DNA of 64,000 bases from Flavobacterium gyeonganense. GTDB lineage: Bacteria; Bacteroidota; Bacteroidia; Flavobacteriales; Flavobacteriaceae. Shown one piece after another: positions 26,033 to 33,485 of this stretch. The translations under genes were made by a program, and so were the position numbers. Position 1 is the first letter of the stretch; every line of letters starts with the position of its first letter. The notes under the pieces were generated by a model. The model worked only from the letters and a program-made list of their open reading frames with translations, made no database searches and was not told where the DNA came from. The DNA is taken from the NCBI RefSeq assembly GCF_029625295.1, contig NZ_CP121112.1, forward strand, positions 3,224,001 to 3,288,000. The letters run 5' to 3'.

Positions 26033-26189
26033 CCTGACTAGTAGGTTTCTGGGTTTATGTAAAAAGCTGATTATCTTACATAATTTCAATGTGAGGCGAA
26101 TTTTTATTAAAAATCCCTTTTAAAATGATAAGGAATTCTACTTAAAAAAGTATTAAATTAGCTATCATTATAAAATGTAAATTCAAGTT

Positions 26190-26810
26190 ATGCTTAAGAG
26201 AATAGTAGTTGGTTCCGGAATTGTACTTGCCATTATTTTGGCTTTCAGATATTGTGAGTTCAAAAAAAATGATGATAACGGAATTGAGTATAACACAAAT
26301 CTGATTCAGCAGCAAATCTTAAATGTTGGAAAACTAGTTGTTACTGAGGGGCATTTTTCTGAAGTTATCACCTATAAAAACCAACAGAAATATTTCATGA
26401 ATATGATTTCGTTTGAGAAGAAAGCACTTGTTGTCGTAAACGCAAATGTTACAGTTGCCTACGATTTACATAAAATGAAATATGATATTGATGAAAAGAA
26501 TAAAACGATTACCATTCTTAATATTCCGAAAGAAGAAATTACCATCAATCCCGATATTCAGTTTTATGATGTAGAGCAAAGCAAACTGAATCCTTTTACT
26601 GGAGATGATTACAATAAAATCAACAAGTCAGTGAAGGCGAATCTGGCTAAGAAAATCGATAAATCAACACTTAAAACAAACGCACAAAACCGATTAATAA
26701 GTGAATTGTCTAAGATTTTAATTATGACGAATTCTATGGGTTGGAAACTTCAGTATAATGGGAAAACGATTGAATCTGAGAGTGAGCTTAATCAGGATTT
26801 GAAGTTGTAG
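26190..26810 (+). CDS. DUF4230-type membrane-anchored protein
   Basis: The 206-residue protein has an N-terminal anchor (IVVGSGIVLAIILAFRYCEF) and a soluble domain. It contains LVVTEGHFSEVITYKNQQKY and ALVVVNANVTVAYDLHKM, the pattern of DUF4230 proteins, which have no known activity. It stands alone; a GTCATTTCGA repeat begins 19 bases after its stop. Confidence 0.8.
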   Translation: MLKRIVVGSGIVLAIILAFRYCEFKKNDDNGIEYNTNLIQQQILNVGKLVVTEGHFSEVITYKNQQKYFMNMISFEKKALVVVNANVTVAYDLHKMKYDIDEKNKTITILNIPKEEITINPDIQFYDVEQSKLNPFTGDDYNKINKSVKANLAKKIDKSTLKTNAQNRLISELSKILIMTNSMGWKLQYNGKTIESESELNQDLKL

Positions 26811-26828
26811 AAGGAGTTTTTCACGATC

Positions 26829-26914
26829 TTGTCATTTCGATGTAGGAGAAATCACATCCAGTGAGCAACGAACTGCAAATGCTTTACATGAATTATCCTA
26901 CATCGAAGTGACAA
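26829..26914. repeat. GTCATTTCGA inverted-repeat element, copy 2
   Basis: The left arm begins TTGTCATTTCGATGTAGGAG at 26829. The right arm ends in CATCGAAGTGACAA near 26914 and is inverse to it with a few mismatches. This is a shorter, diverged member of the family seen at 16778-16879. Confidence 0.7.
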
Positions 26915-26954
26915 AAAAACTTAGAAAAATATAATTATTTAAAACTATGTTTAA

Positions 26955-27269
26955 TCCCAGGAAGGTTTTCATTCTTATTATGTTTACATCTTAACCAATA
27001 AATATCGTTCAACTTTCTATATAGGAGTTACCAATAATTTGAAAATAAGATTGGAACAGCATAAAGACAATTTAGAAACTGGTAATAAAACTTTTGCCTC
27101 AAAATACAGTTTAGAATTTCTGGTTTATTATGAAAAATTTGTTTGGATTCAGGAAGCAATTTCCAGAGAAAAAGAATTAAAAAAATGGAGAAGAGAAAAG
27201 AAGATTGAATTAATAAAAGATTTTAATCCAAAATTAGAATTTTTAAATTATCATTTTGATTCAATTTAA
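26955..27269 (+). pseudogene. GIY-YIG endonuclease gene without a usable start
   Basis: From the stop at 26952-26954 the frame reads SQEGFHSYYVYILTNKYRST and then FYIGVTNNLKIRLEQHK, a GIY-YIG core with the Tyr pair (YYVYI, FYIG) and catalytic Arg. EKELKKWRREKKIELI carries the conserved Glu, and the product ends LNYHFDSI. No ATG, GTG or TTG precedes the core; the nearest upstream ATG (26947) is in another frame, and the first in-frame start candidate (TTG at 27039) falls after the GIY-YIG motif. The family is normally ~95 residues, so only the initiation end is damaged. The gene lies between two copies of one repeat family. It could also be translated from a rare start. Confidence 0.75.
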
Positions 27270-27280
27270 CTCATCTTTTG

Positions 27281-27380
27281 TGTCATTTCGATGAAGGAGA
27301 AATCACACTAGAAACTCCGCAATCAAAATCGCCAATCTTTGTCGAATTCCGAGTGTGACTTCTCCTTCGTCGAAGTGACA
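27281..27380. repeat. GTCATTTCGA inverted-repeat element, copy 3
   Basis: The 28-base arms at 27281-27308 (beginning TGTCATTTCGATGAAGGAGA) and 27353-27380 match at 25 of 28 positions. The element starts 12 bases after the GIY-YIG stop codon. Confidence 0.78.
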
Positions 27381-27450
27381 AGCAGTGTGACTGTTTGCTC
27401 GGCAAAAAAACTTTGCATCTTTACGATATAAAAAACCTATGTGCAATATT

Positions 27451-29208
27451 TTAAACCGCTTCCTTATGGAAAATCAAGTCCAGTCCACCCAAAATTAAAT
27501 GTGCAACTTCAGGACGTTTTTCTTTTAATTGCTCCAAATAATCCAGAACTTCCTGTAAAAGCTGTTTTTCGTCAGAATCTTTCAAAAGTTCTGTAATTTC
27601 AACAGCAAGCAGCCAGTCGTTTGGATGATAATTTTTTAATTTTTCAAAAACCGATTGTAGTTCAGATTTAGAATCTTTATTATCGCGAATGTTTCGAACA
27701 GTGGAATATAAGGCTTCCAGATCATCACGTTCATCTGTATGTTTTGCTTTAATGGTTTTAGAAGCCGGAACAATATTAACCAGATCGAAGCTATTTACAT
27801 CGGCCGGACCTGAAAAGGCCGAAACTACTTTTTTACCAATAGCCATATCATAATTACCCCATTCAGGCTGGAACAAAATCGTTTCGCCGTGTGTTACGGT
27901 ACAATTTTTAAAACTGATCAGGATAATTTCTCCATGCAGATTTCTTGAACCTGTAATAATTTCTCCTTCTACAACAATATTACCTTCAAATTCCAATTTT
28001 ACGGTTTCGCTTTCTACGATGCTGTACGCCTGTAAATCTTTCGGACTCATATCTTCAATTGCCAGATTAAAGCCTTTCAATTTTCCAATCGGGCTTCCAA
28101 ATCCGTGTGGGTGTGTCAAAGTTCCGTGACCTACTAATTCTTTCTCACGGTATGATAAGGCGGTTTTTCCGGTTGTCTGAATGTAAACCGGTTTTCCTTC
28201 TTCTTCAATAACATTAGTAAAAACACCTGAAATTTGCAAACCAGTACTCAGCTCAATCGTTCCCAAAGCATTCGATTGAATCAGTTTTTGAATACCTGAG
28301 AGTCCTCCTGTTCGTAAAGCCATTTTATTAGCAAATTCTTCTAAAATCAGACTCAGGTGCGAAAATGTAGGTGTTACATACAACTGAGGCTGTAATTGTG
28401 TGATATCAAAATTCTGATTTGCAGCAGAAATGTCATAAGGGATTTTTTTCACATTATCGGTCATACAGTGAGCACTTTCACCAATTGAGGAAAGCAGTCC
28501 TGCACCATAAATTTTAGGGTTTTCCACAGTTCCGATTAAGCCATATTCTACTGTCCACCAGTGTAAATTTCTAATTTGAGCCATTTCAGATAATTCGCCC
28601 ATGTTGTTTTGCAGATCGGCAACAGCTTTTTCGGCTTCCTCGATTTTTTCCTGTGATGTATCTTCGGCTTCTTTTAAAATCGAAAGCAGTCGGATCGCTT
28701 CATACATCTGATAATCTTTATGGGATGAGATTGCTTTACATCCAATTTCGCCAAAACGTCTTAAATATTCAGCATATTCAGGATTTGCAATAATAGGGGC
28801 GTGACCGGCACCTTCGTGAATGATATCCGGTGCAGGAGTATATTCAATATGCTCTAATTGTCTGATATCCGAAGCAATAACCAAAACATTATACGCCTGA
28901 AATTCCATAAAGGCATTGGGCGGAATAAACCCGTCAACGGCAACGGCAGCCCATCCAATCTCGGTCAGGATTCGGTTCATGCCGTACATGCTCGGAATAG
29001 CGTCAATTTCGATTCCGGTTTTTTTCAAACCATCCAGATAAGAATGATGGGCTACTTTTGATAAATAATTTACATTTTTACGCATCACGTAACGCCAAAC
29101 CGCCTGATTAATGGGCGTATAATCGCTATAATCCTGAGGTTTGATGAATTGCTTTAAATGTTTAGGCAATCTTTCTAATAACGGATTTGTTTCAATATTT
29201 GGATTCAT
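27451..29208 (-). CDS. phhA: Phenylalanine 4-hydroxylase (long Bacteroidota form)
   Basis: The 585-residue protein carries the aromatic amino acid hydroxylase core at about 30-330. The iron ligands appear as His131 and His136 in PDIIHEGAGHAP and Glu221 in WWTVEYGL. It converts phenylalanine to tyrosine using a pterin cofactor, in the cytosol. The C-terminal ~250 residues have no counterpart in the ~290-residue proteobacterial enzyme; they include a beta-rich stretch (NIVVEGEIITGSRNLHG) and a helical tail. A repeat-rich gap follows. Catalytic assignment is firm; the role of the extension is unknown. Confidence 0.92.
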   Translation of the reverse strand: MNPNIETNPLLERLPKHLKQFIKPQDYSDYTPINQAVWRYVMRKNVNYLSKVAHHSYLDGLKKTGIEIDAIPSMYGMNRILTEIGWAAVAVDGFIPPNAFMEFQAYNVLVIASDIRQLEHIEYTPAPDIIHEGAGHAPIIANPEYAEYLRRFGEIGCKAISSHKDYQMYEAIRLLSILKEAEDTSQEKIEEAEKAVADLQNNMGELSEMAQIRNLHWWTVEYGLIGTVENPKIYGAGLLSSIGESAHCMTDNVKKIPYDISAANQNFDITQLQPQLYVTPTFSHLSLILEEFANKMALRTGGLSGIQKLIQSNALGTIELSTGLQISGVFTNVIEEEGKPVYIQTTGKTALSYREKELVGHGTLTHPHGFGSPIGKLKGFNLAIEDMSPKDLQAYSIVESETVKLEFEGNIVVEGEIITGSRNLHGEIILISFKNCTVTHGETILFQPEWGNYDMAIGKKVVSAFSGPADVNSFDLVNIVPASKTIKAKHTDERDDLEALYSTVRNIRDNKDSKSELQSVFEKLKNYHPNDWLLAVEITELLKDSDEKQLLQEVLDYLEQLKEKRPEVAHLILGGLDLIFHKEAV

Positions 29209-29444
29209 TTGGAAAAACTGTAGGTTGAAATGTAAAATTACAAATTTGAGGTATTGAAAATGACTTTTATACTGTTTAATTTAAATAAAAAGCGTCTTTT
29301 GTTAGTGAATTGTTAGTTTTTTGCCACTCGCATGTTTTAGAATATTTCTTCAATACGTATTATTTTATGAGGGTAAATTAGAACTGAAAAAATAACAATA
29401 AAATACTTAGTTTTACAAAAAGTATATGTAAGGTATTCATAAGT

Positions 29445-30530
29445 ATGAAAGTTTTGTTGATCATTTTAGCAATAGCTGTGTTCGTCTTTTTAGGTGTAAG
29501 ATATTTTTTATTCCGGATAGGAGATCCTGTAAATAGTAAAGTTTCCGATTCGTATTTTTATCATTACAGAAAAAAATTAATTGTGCATTCTCCAATGGGC
29601 AATTGGTTTGAATTGGGATATTTTGAATCGGATGCTGATGTTAAATCTTTTCAGCCCATAAACAGGGATTTTGGAAAAGATAAAAAGAATGTTTTCTGGA
29701 AAGGAAGAAAGCAAGCTGTTGATTATGCAACTTTTCAGGTGGATGCTTCCGGAATTATTAAGGATAAAAACCATGTTTATACTATGAACGGAAAAGAATA
29801 TAATTTTTTAGGAATTATAGAAGGAGCAGATACTAAAAGTTATCAGCTGCTGGATTCCTCACTTCCGGATTATAAGCGTATTAGTTGGTTCAGGGATGCT
29901 AATGCAGTCTTTTACAGAGGTAAAAAAACAGAAGGAGATCCGGTAACTTTTAAACCTTTGAACGATGCAATTGCTATAGACGCAAATTATATTTATTCGA
30001 TTATTCATCAAAGAGGAGATGGTTTGTATGCTTTTGAAGTTGATGAAGTAATCCGGAAACATAAAAGAGTTGAAGGTGAAATCAAGGTTGTTAACGAATC
30101 ATACGTCCAAATCGGAAATGCTGTAGTTTCTGCTTTTACGAAAGATGAATTTACGCTGCATACTTTCGAAACTATTAAAAGTACCAAAGTAATTGATTAT
30201 TATACGATAGCGGTTAACGACACCTTAATTTACAAAGGAATAGCATACCCTGAAATTGATATTCAATCTTTTGAACCATTAGATTATGGCTACTGCAAAG
30301 ACAGGAAAAATGTGTATTATTCAGGCAAAAAAATAACCGGTGCTGTTATTTCAGCTTTTGAAATCCTCTCGCCGGATTATGCCAAGGACAGTAAAAATGT
30401 ATTTTACAAAAATAGTATTGTTGAAAAAGCAGATCCAAAAACATTTAAAAGGACTTCTGAAAATGATATTTGGGACGACGGAACAAATAAATTTAGAAAT
30501 GGAAAAATTCTTGATAGAAAATTGAAATAA
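29445..30530 (+). CDS. DKNYY-family repeat protein, membrane anchored
   Basis: The 361-residue protein has an N-terminal hydrophobic anchor (VLLIILAIAVFVFLGVRYF). A series of DKNYY-type repeats follows: GKDKKNVFWKGRK, IKDKNHVYTMNGKEY, CKDRKNVYYSGKKI and AKDSKNVFYKNSIV. The family is found on bacterial cell surfaces and has no known biochemical function. It has no operon partner and is convergent with the next gene, sharing a hairpin terminator. Confidence 0.85.
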   Translation: MKVLLIILAIAVFVFLGVRYFLFRIGDPVNSKVSDSYFYHYRKKLIVHSPMGNWFELGYFESDADVKSFQPINRDFGKDKKNVFWKGRKQAVDYATFQVDASGIIKDKNHVYTMNGKEYNFLGIIEGADTKSYQLLDSSLPDYKRISWFRDANAVFYRGKKTEGDPVTFKPLNDAIAIDANYIYSIIHQRGDGLYAFEVDEVIRKHKRVEGEIKVVNESYVQIGNAVVSAFTKDEFTLHTFETIKSTKVIDYYTIAVNDTLIYKGIAYPEIDIQSFEPLDYGYCKDRKNVYYSGKKITGAVISAFEILSPDYAKDSKNVFYKNSIVEKADPKTFKRTSENDIWDDGTNKFRNGKILDRKLK

Positions 30531-30540
30531 ATTTACAGTT

Positions 30541-30578
30541 ATGAAAATAACGACAGTTCTAACAATCGTTATTTTCAT
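30541..30578. terminator. Hairpin between convergent genes
   Basis: ATGAAAATAACGA (30541-30553) pairs perfectly with TCGTTATTTTCAT (30566-30578). The stem covers the last codons of the minus-strand gene, so termination and coding overlap there. T runs are short. Confidence 0.6.
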
Positions 30579-30993
30579 AATTTATTTTCTCCATTTTATC
30601 CTCGTAAGTTTCAGTTTCTTTTTTGGTCATACGGACTTCCTTCAAGGTTACTTTTAATTGTTTTTTACTGTCAGGACTGATCCATAATCCATTAAAATTT
30701 GTTCCTTCCTTCTTTAAAATCATAACTCCTGAAAATCCATGTTCGACTAATACAAGTTGGTTTTCATTCTTTTTATTTTGAGTAATGTCTAATTGTATCC
30801 AGCTGCCGGATTTGTCGTAGCGGTACATTGATGTGTACATTAAATCTGCGGTACAAGGATTTTCTTCTTCTTTTATATAAAATGTTACGGCTATTTTTCC
30901 GTCAATAGTGCCTTTGTAAAGCATACTTTTGGCAGATTGTGCCTTTGTGGTGACAGCAAAGAACATACAAAGAAGAAGAATTAGTTTTTTCAT
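30559..30993 (-). CDS. Hypothetical secreted protein
   Basis: The 144-residue protein begins with a signal peptide (MKKLILLLCMFFAVTTKAQ) and continues as a predicted beta-rich domain with MLYKGTIDGKIAVTFYIKEE. I recognise no named family. It probably resides in the periplasm. It lies 36 bases downstream of the truncated haemoglobin gene and may be co-transcribed with it. Confidence 0.7.
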   Translation of the reverse strand: MKKLILLLCMFFAVTTKAQSAKSMLYKGTIDGKIAVTFYIKEEENPCTADLMYTSMYRYDKSGSWIQLDITQNKKNENQLVLVEHGFSGVMILKKEGTNFNGLWISPDSKKQLKVTLKEVRMTKKETETYEDKMEKINYENNDC

Positions 30994-31029
30994 ATTTTAA
31001 GTAAATTGTTATTTTAAAATTATTGCAAT

Positions 31030-31413
31030 TTATTGATTTGCCTGATTTCTGAAATATTCAATTTTATAATTGAACATATAAGCCATGTTTGCCGCACGGA
31101 CTTTGGCTTCTTCTGCTAATTTTCCAGCAAATAAAGAATCAATTGTTTCAGTGAAAATTTTCATCCAGCGATCAAAATGCGATTGGTTTACAGGTAAATG
31201 TTTGTGTGGCGGAAAAGGGCTTCCGGAATACGTATGTTCTTCTAAAAGTAAAGTCTGCCAGAAGCGATACATTTTCTCCAGATGCTCAGGCCATCTTCCT
31301 ATCATTTTTTCATTAAAAACAGGTCCTATTAAATCATCGTTCTGTACTTTTTCATAAAATGTATTTACTAAAAGTTTAATCTCTTCTATGTTTGAAATAT
31401 CCTGAAGTGCCAT
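31030..31413 (-). CDS. Group III truncated haemoglobin
   Basis: The 127-residue protein is a 2-on-2 globin of group III. It shows FYEKVQNDDLIGPVFNEKM near the N-terminus, FWQTLLLEEHTYSGSPFPPH in the middle, and LPVNQSHFDRWMKIF containing the proximal haem-ligand His. These proteins bind oxygen or NO and are thought to aid redox or NO handling in the cytosol. An exact -7 box lies 27 bases upstream of the start. A secreted hypothetical protein follows. Confidence 0.92.
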   Translation of the reverse strand: MALQDISNIEEIKLLVNTFYEKVQNDDLIGPVFNEKMIGRWPEHLEKMYRFWQTLLLEEHTYSGSPFPPHKHLPVNQSHFDRWMKIFTETIDSLFAGKLAEEAKVRAANMAYMFNYKIEYFRNQANQ

Positions 31414-31439
31414 GTTTTTTTAATTAAATTTTTGAGTTG

Positions 31440-31447
31440 CAAAAATA
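31440..31447 (-). promoter_or_regulatory. -7 promoter element of the truncated haemoglobin gene
   Basis: The minus strand reads TATTTTTG, matching TAnnTTTG, 27 bases before the ATG. Confidence 0.5.
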
Positions 31448-31497
31448 CGATATAGCGTCTTTTTTATTTGCTGATATTTATCATAGCGATATATTTT

Positions 31498-32742
31498 TTA
31501 TCCGATTAACTGGGTAAACAAATTGGGATTATCATTCAGATATTGAAATTCAAATCCGTTTTTGGTCATATTCAGTTTAATATTCAGAATGTCTTTTTTA
31601 TTTTTCAATTCTAAACCAACAACAACAGAACCCATTTCACGACTTGTTTTCTTAGCAAACTGAAAATAAGTAATATCATCATCAGGACCTAAAATGTTAT
31701 TGACAAATTCTTTTAAAGCACCGGGACGCTGCGGAAACTGAATCATAAAATAATGCATCAGTCCTTCATAAAGCAAAGAACGTTCTTTTATTTCGGCTGT
31801 TCTTTCAATATCATTATTGCTTCCGCTCACCACGCAAACAACTGTTTTTCCTTTAATTTTGTCTTTGTAAAAATCTAAAGCAGCAATTGTCAAAGCACCT
31901 GCCGGCTCAACTACCATAGCTTCTTCATTGTACAATCGTAAAATAGTGGTACAGACTTTTCCTTCGGGAACCAGAATAATATCTTCAAGATTATAACGAC
32001 AGATTTCAAAAGTTTTGTCTCCCACTTGTTTTACAGCGGCGCCATCTACAAATTTATCGATTGTTTTTAAGGCTGTGTTTTTATTTTCTTCAATCGAAGT
32101 TTTCATTGAAGGAGCACCTTTGGGCTCAACACCAATTATTTTGGTATTCGGACTTAGATGTTTAAAAACCTCAGATAAACCGGAAGCCAGTCCGCCGCCG
32201 CCAATTGGAACAAAAACATAATCGATTGGTTCTTTATAAGTTTCCAAAATTTCTAAACCCACCGTTCCCTGACCTGCAATTACTTTTTCATCATCAAACG
32301 GATGAATGAATATTTTATGATTTTTGATGGCGTCTGCAGTCGCCGAGGCATAAGCATCGTCAAAAGTATCTCCTGTCAAAACAATTTCAACAAATGATTT
32401 ACCGAACAATTGTACTTGTTTAACTTTTTGTTTCGGAGTGGTTTTTGGCATATAAATTTTACCTTTTATCTGGAGCAAATTGCATGAATAAGCAACACCC
32501 TGGGCATGATTTCCGGCACTGGCGCAAATCACTCCAATTTGTTTTTCAGCATCAGTCAAAGAAGAAATTTTGTTGTAAGCCCCTCTAATCTTATAAGATC
32601 GGACAATTTGTAAATCTTCTCTTTTTAATAAAATAGATGTCTTAAATTCATCAGAAAGATTAAGATTCTGCATAAGTGGAGTAGAAGCTACAACATTTTC
32701 AAGTTGTTTTTTTGCATTGAGTACCTCGTTGAATAAATTCAT
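31498..32742 (-). CDS. ilvA: Threonine ammonia-lyase (threonine dehydratase)
   Basis: The start is placed at ATG 32742-32740 (MNLFNEVLNAKKQL), giving 414 residues. The frame is open to 32790, but that longer start lies inside a terminator hairpin. The fold-type II PLP enzyme has Lys51 in RSYKIRGAYNK, SAGNHAQG for phosphate binding and VPIGGGGLASG. A C-terminal ACT-like regulatory region includes LMHYFMIQFPQRPGALKEF. It makes 2-oxobutanoate from threonine, the first step of isoleucine synthesis. An Ile-rich leader peptide and a terminator precede it, so expression is probably set by attenuation. Confidence 0.93.
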   Translation of the reverse strand: MNLFNEVLNAKKQLENVVASTPLMQNLNLSDEFKTSILLKREDLQIVRSYKIRGAYNKISSLTDAEKQIGVICASAGNHAQGVAYSCNLLQIKGKIYMPKTTPKQKVKQVQLFGKSFVEIVLTGDTFDDAYASATADAIKNHKIFIHPFDDEKVIAGQGTVGLEILETYKEPIDYVFVPIGGGGLASGLSEVFKHLSPNTKIIGVEPKGAPSMKTSIEENKNTALKTIDKFVDGAAVKQVGDKTFEICRYNLEDIILVPEGKVCTTILRLYNEEAMVVEPAGALTIAALDFYKDKIKGKTVVCVVSGSNNDIERTAEIKERSLLYEGLMHYFMIQFPQRPGALKEFVNNILGPDDDITYFQFAKKTSREMGSVVVGLELKNKKDILNIKLNMTKNGFEFQYLNDNPNLFTQLIG

Positions 32743-32760
32743 AATTTTAATTTTGAAAAT

Positions 32761-32787
32761 AAAAAACCTCCCGGTTGTGGGAGGTTT
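32761..32787 (-). terminator. Attenuator terminator of ilvA
   Basis: On the minus strand AAACCTCCC (32787-32779) pairs with GGGAGGTTT (32772-32764) around ACAACC, followed by TTTTTTATTTT. It stands between the leader peptide and ilvA, 19 bases before the ilvA start. Its left arm can instead pair with 32826-32817. Confidence 0.85.
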
Positions 32788-32816
32788 CATAAATTGTATT
32801 GTTTACTTTTTAATAT

Positions 32817-32826
32817 AACACCCCAC
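32817..32826 (-). promoter_or_regulatory. Antiterminator strand of the ilvA leader
   Basis: GTGGGGTGTT (minus, 32826-32817) begins three bases after the leader stop codon. It can pair with AACCTCCCAC (32786-32777), the left arm of the terminator, at nine of ten positions (one G-U). The two structures exclude each other. A ribosome at the leader stop would cover this strand. Confidence 0.6.
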
Positions 32827-32828
32827 CA

Positions 32829-32888
32829 TCACTGCTGAATTGCAATAATGCTGATAATAGTGATAATGATGTTATTAAAGTTTGTCAT
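32829..32888 (-). CDS. Ile-rich leader peptide of ilvA
   Basis: The 19-codon frame encodes MTNFNNIIITIISIIAIQQ: eight isoleucines and two threonines. ATG is at 32888-32886 and TGA at 32831-32829. It begins 19 bases after an exact -7 promoter box and is followed by an antiterminator strand, a terminator and ilvA. This is the layout of amino-acid attenuation: shortage of charged tRNA-Ile stalls the ribosome in the Ile run, frees the antiterminator and lets transcription reach ilvA. The mechanism is known for ilv operons of enterics; here it is inferred from sequence. Confidence 0.8.
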   Translation of the reverse strand: MTNFNNIIITIISIIAIQQ

Positions 32889-32906
32889 TTACTGTTGGCT
32901 GAAGAG

Positions 32907-32914
32907 CAAATGTA
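32907..32914 (-). promoter_or_regulatory. -7 promoter element of the ilvA leader
   Basis: The minus strand reads TACATTTG, an exact TAnnTTTG, immediately after the stop codon of the DUF4136 gene. Transcription would start near 32900, about 12 bases before the leader ATG. No good -33 TTG is seen. Confidence 0.6.
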
Positions 32915-32917
32915 TAA

Positions 32918-33460
32918 TTATTTTTTTACCTGAGGAGGATACTGCGCTAAAATTTTATTTACAAATTCAGCAATTCTTTCATCTTTTTTATCGATGTTTC
33001 GGGTTAAAACCCCAATTCCTTCTCCCTGCCAGATCATTTCTTTCTTTTTGGCATCAATCAGATCGATGTATAAAGTACCCTCTGTAGAAGTTGATACGGT
33101 AGTTTGATTTCCTCCATACATCATCCATGGATTCCATCCCCATCCCCAGCCATAACCCCATCCGGCGTTAAATTGGTTTACATCAACCTGCTCTCTTGAT
33201 TTTGTAAAAATGTTCACCAGCAAATCAGGTTTTTCACTTTTTGTGAAACCTTTAGACTGCATTTCTGTATCAATTGCATGAAGGATACGTCTTTTATCCA
33301 AATCAGAAATCTCGACTTTATCAATTCCGGGTTTGAAGAAGGCATAGGTTTTGTAAGGCGTAAAATCGACATTTTTATCGTAATCAGAATAAACAGTAAT
33401 ACTGCTGCATGAACTAAGGATCAATAACAGCAAAATCGGAACTAATTTGAATGTTTTCAT
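32918..33460 (-). CDS. DUF4136 lipoprotein
   Basis: The 180-residue protein has a lipoprotein signal (PILLLLILSSCSS, lipidated Cys18). A DUF4136 domain follows, with NVDFTPYKTYAFFKPG near the start, a Gly/Trp-rich segment GWGYGWGWGWNPW at ~100 and TLYIDLIDAKKKEMIWQGEG near 130-150. These are envelope lipoproteins of unknown function. It lies 25 bases downstream of hutU and may be read from the same transcript; the ilvA leader promoter abuts its stop codon. Confidence 0.88.
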   Translation of the reverse strand: MKTFKLVPILLLLILSSCSSITVYSDYDKNVDFTPYKTYAFFKPGIDKVEISDLDKRRILHAIDTEMQSKGFTKSEKPDLLVNIFTKSREQVDVNQFNAGWGYGWGWGWNPWMMYGGNQTTVSTSTEGTLYIDLIDAKKKEMIWQGEGIGVLTRNIDKKDERIAEFVNKILAQYPPQVKK

Positions 33461-33485
33461 AATTTTATAGAATTAAATGTTTTGT

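Noticed and set aside
25991..26089. N-terminal 33-codon extension of the SpoIIAA-like frame
   Set aside because: An exact promoter -7 box lies inside it and the extension has no resemblance to the family.
27039..27269. 76-codon gene starting at TTG as a complete protein
   Set aside because: It drops the GIY-YIG motif that is plainly encoded just upstream in the same frame; it is better read as part of a damaged gene.
32743..32790. Upstream ATG at 32790 as the ilvA start
   Set aside because: The extra 16 codons lie in the attenuator hairpin and U run, and threonine dehydratases begin at the MNLFNEVL position.
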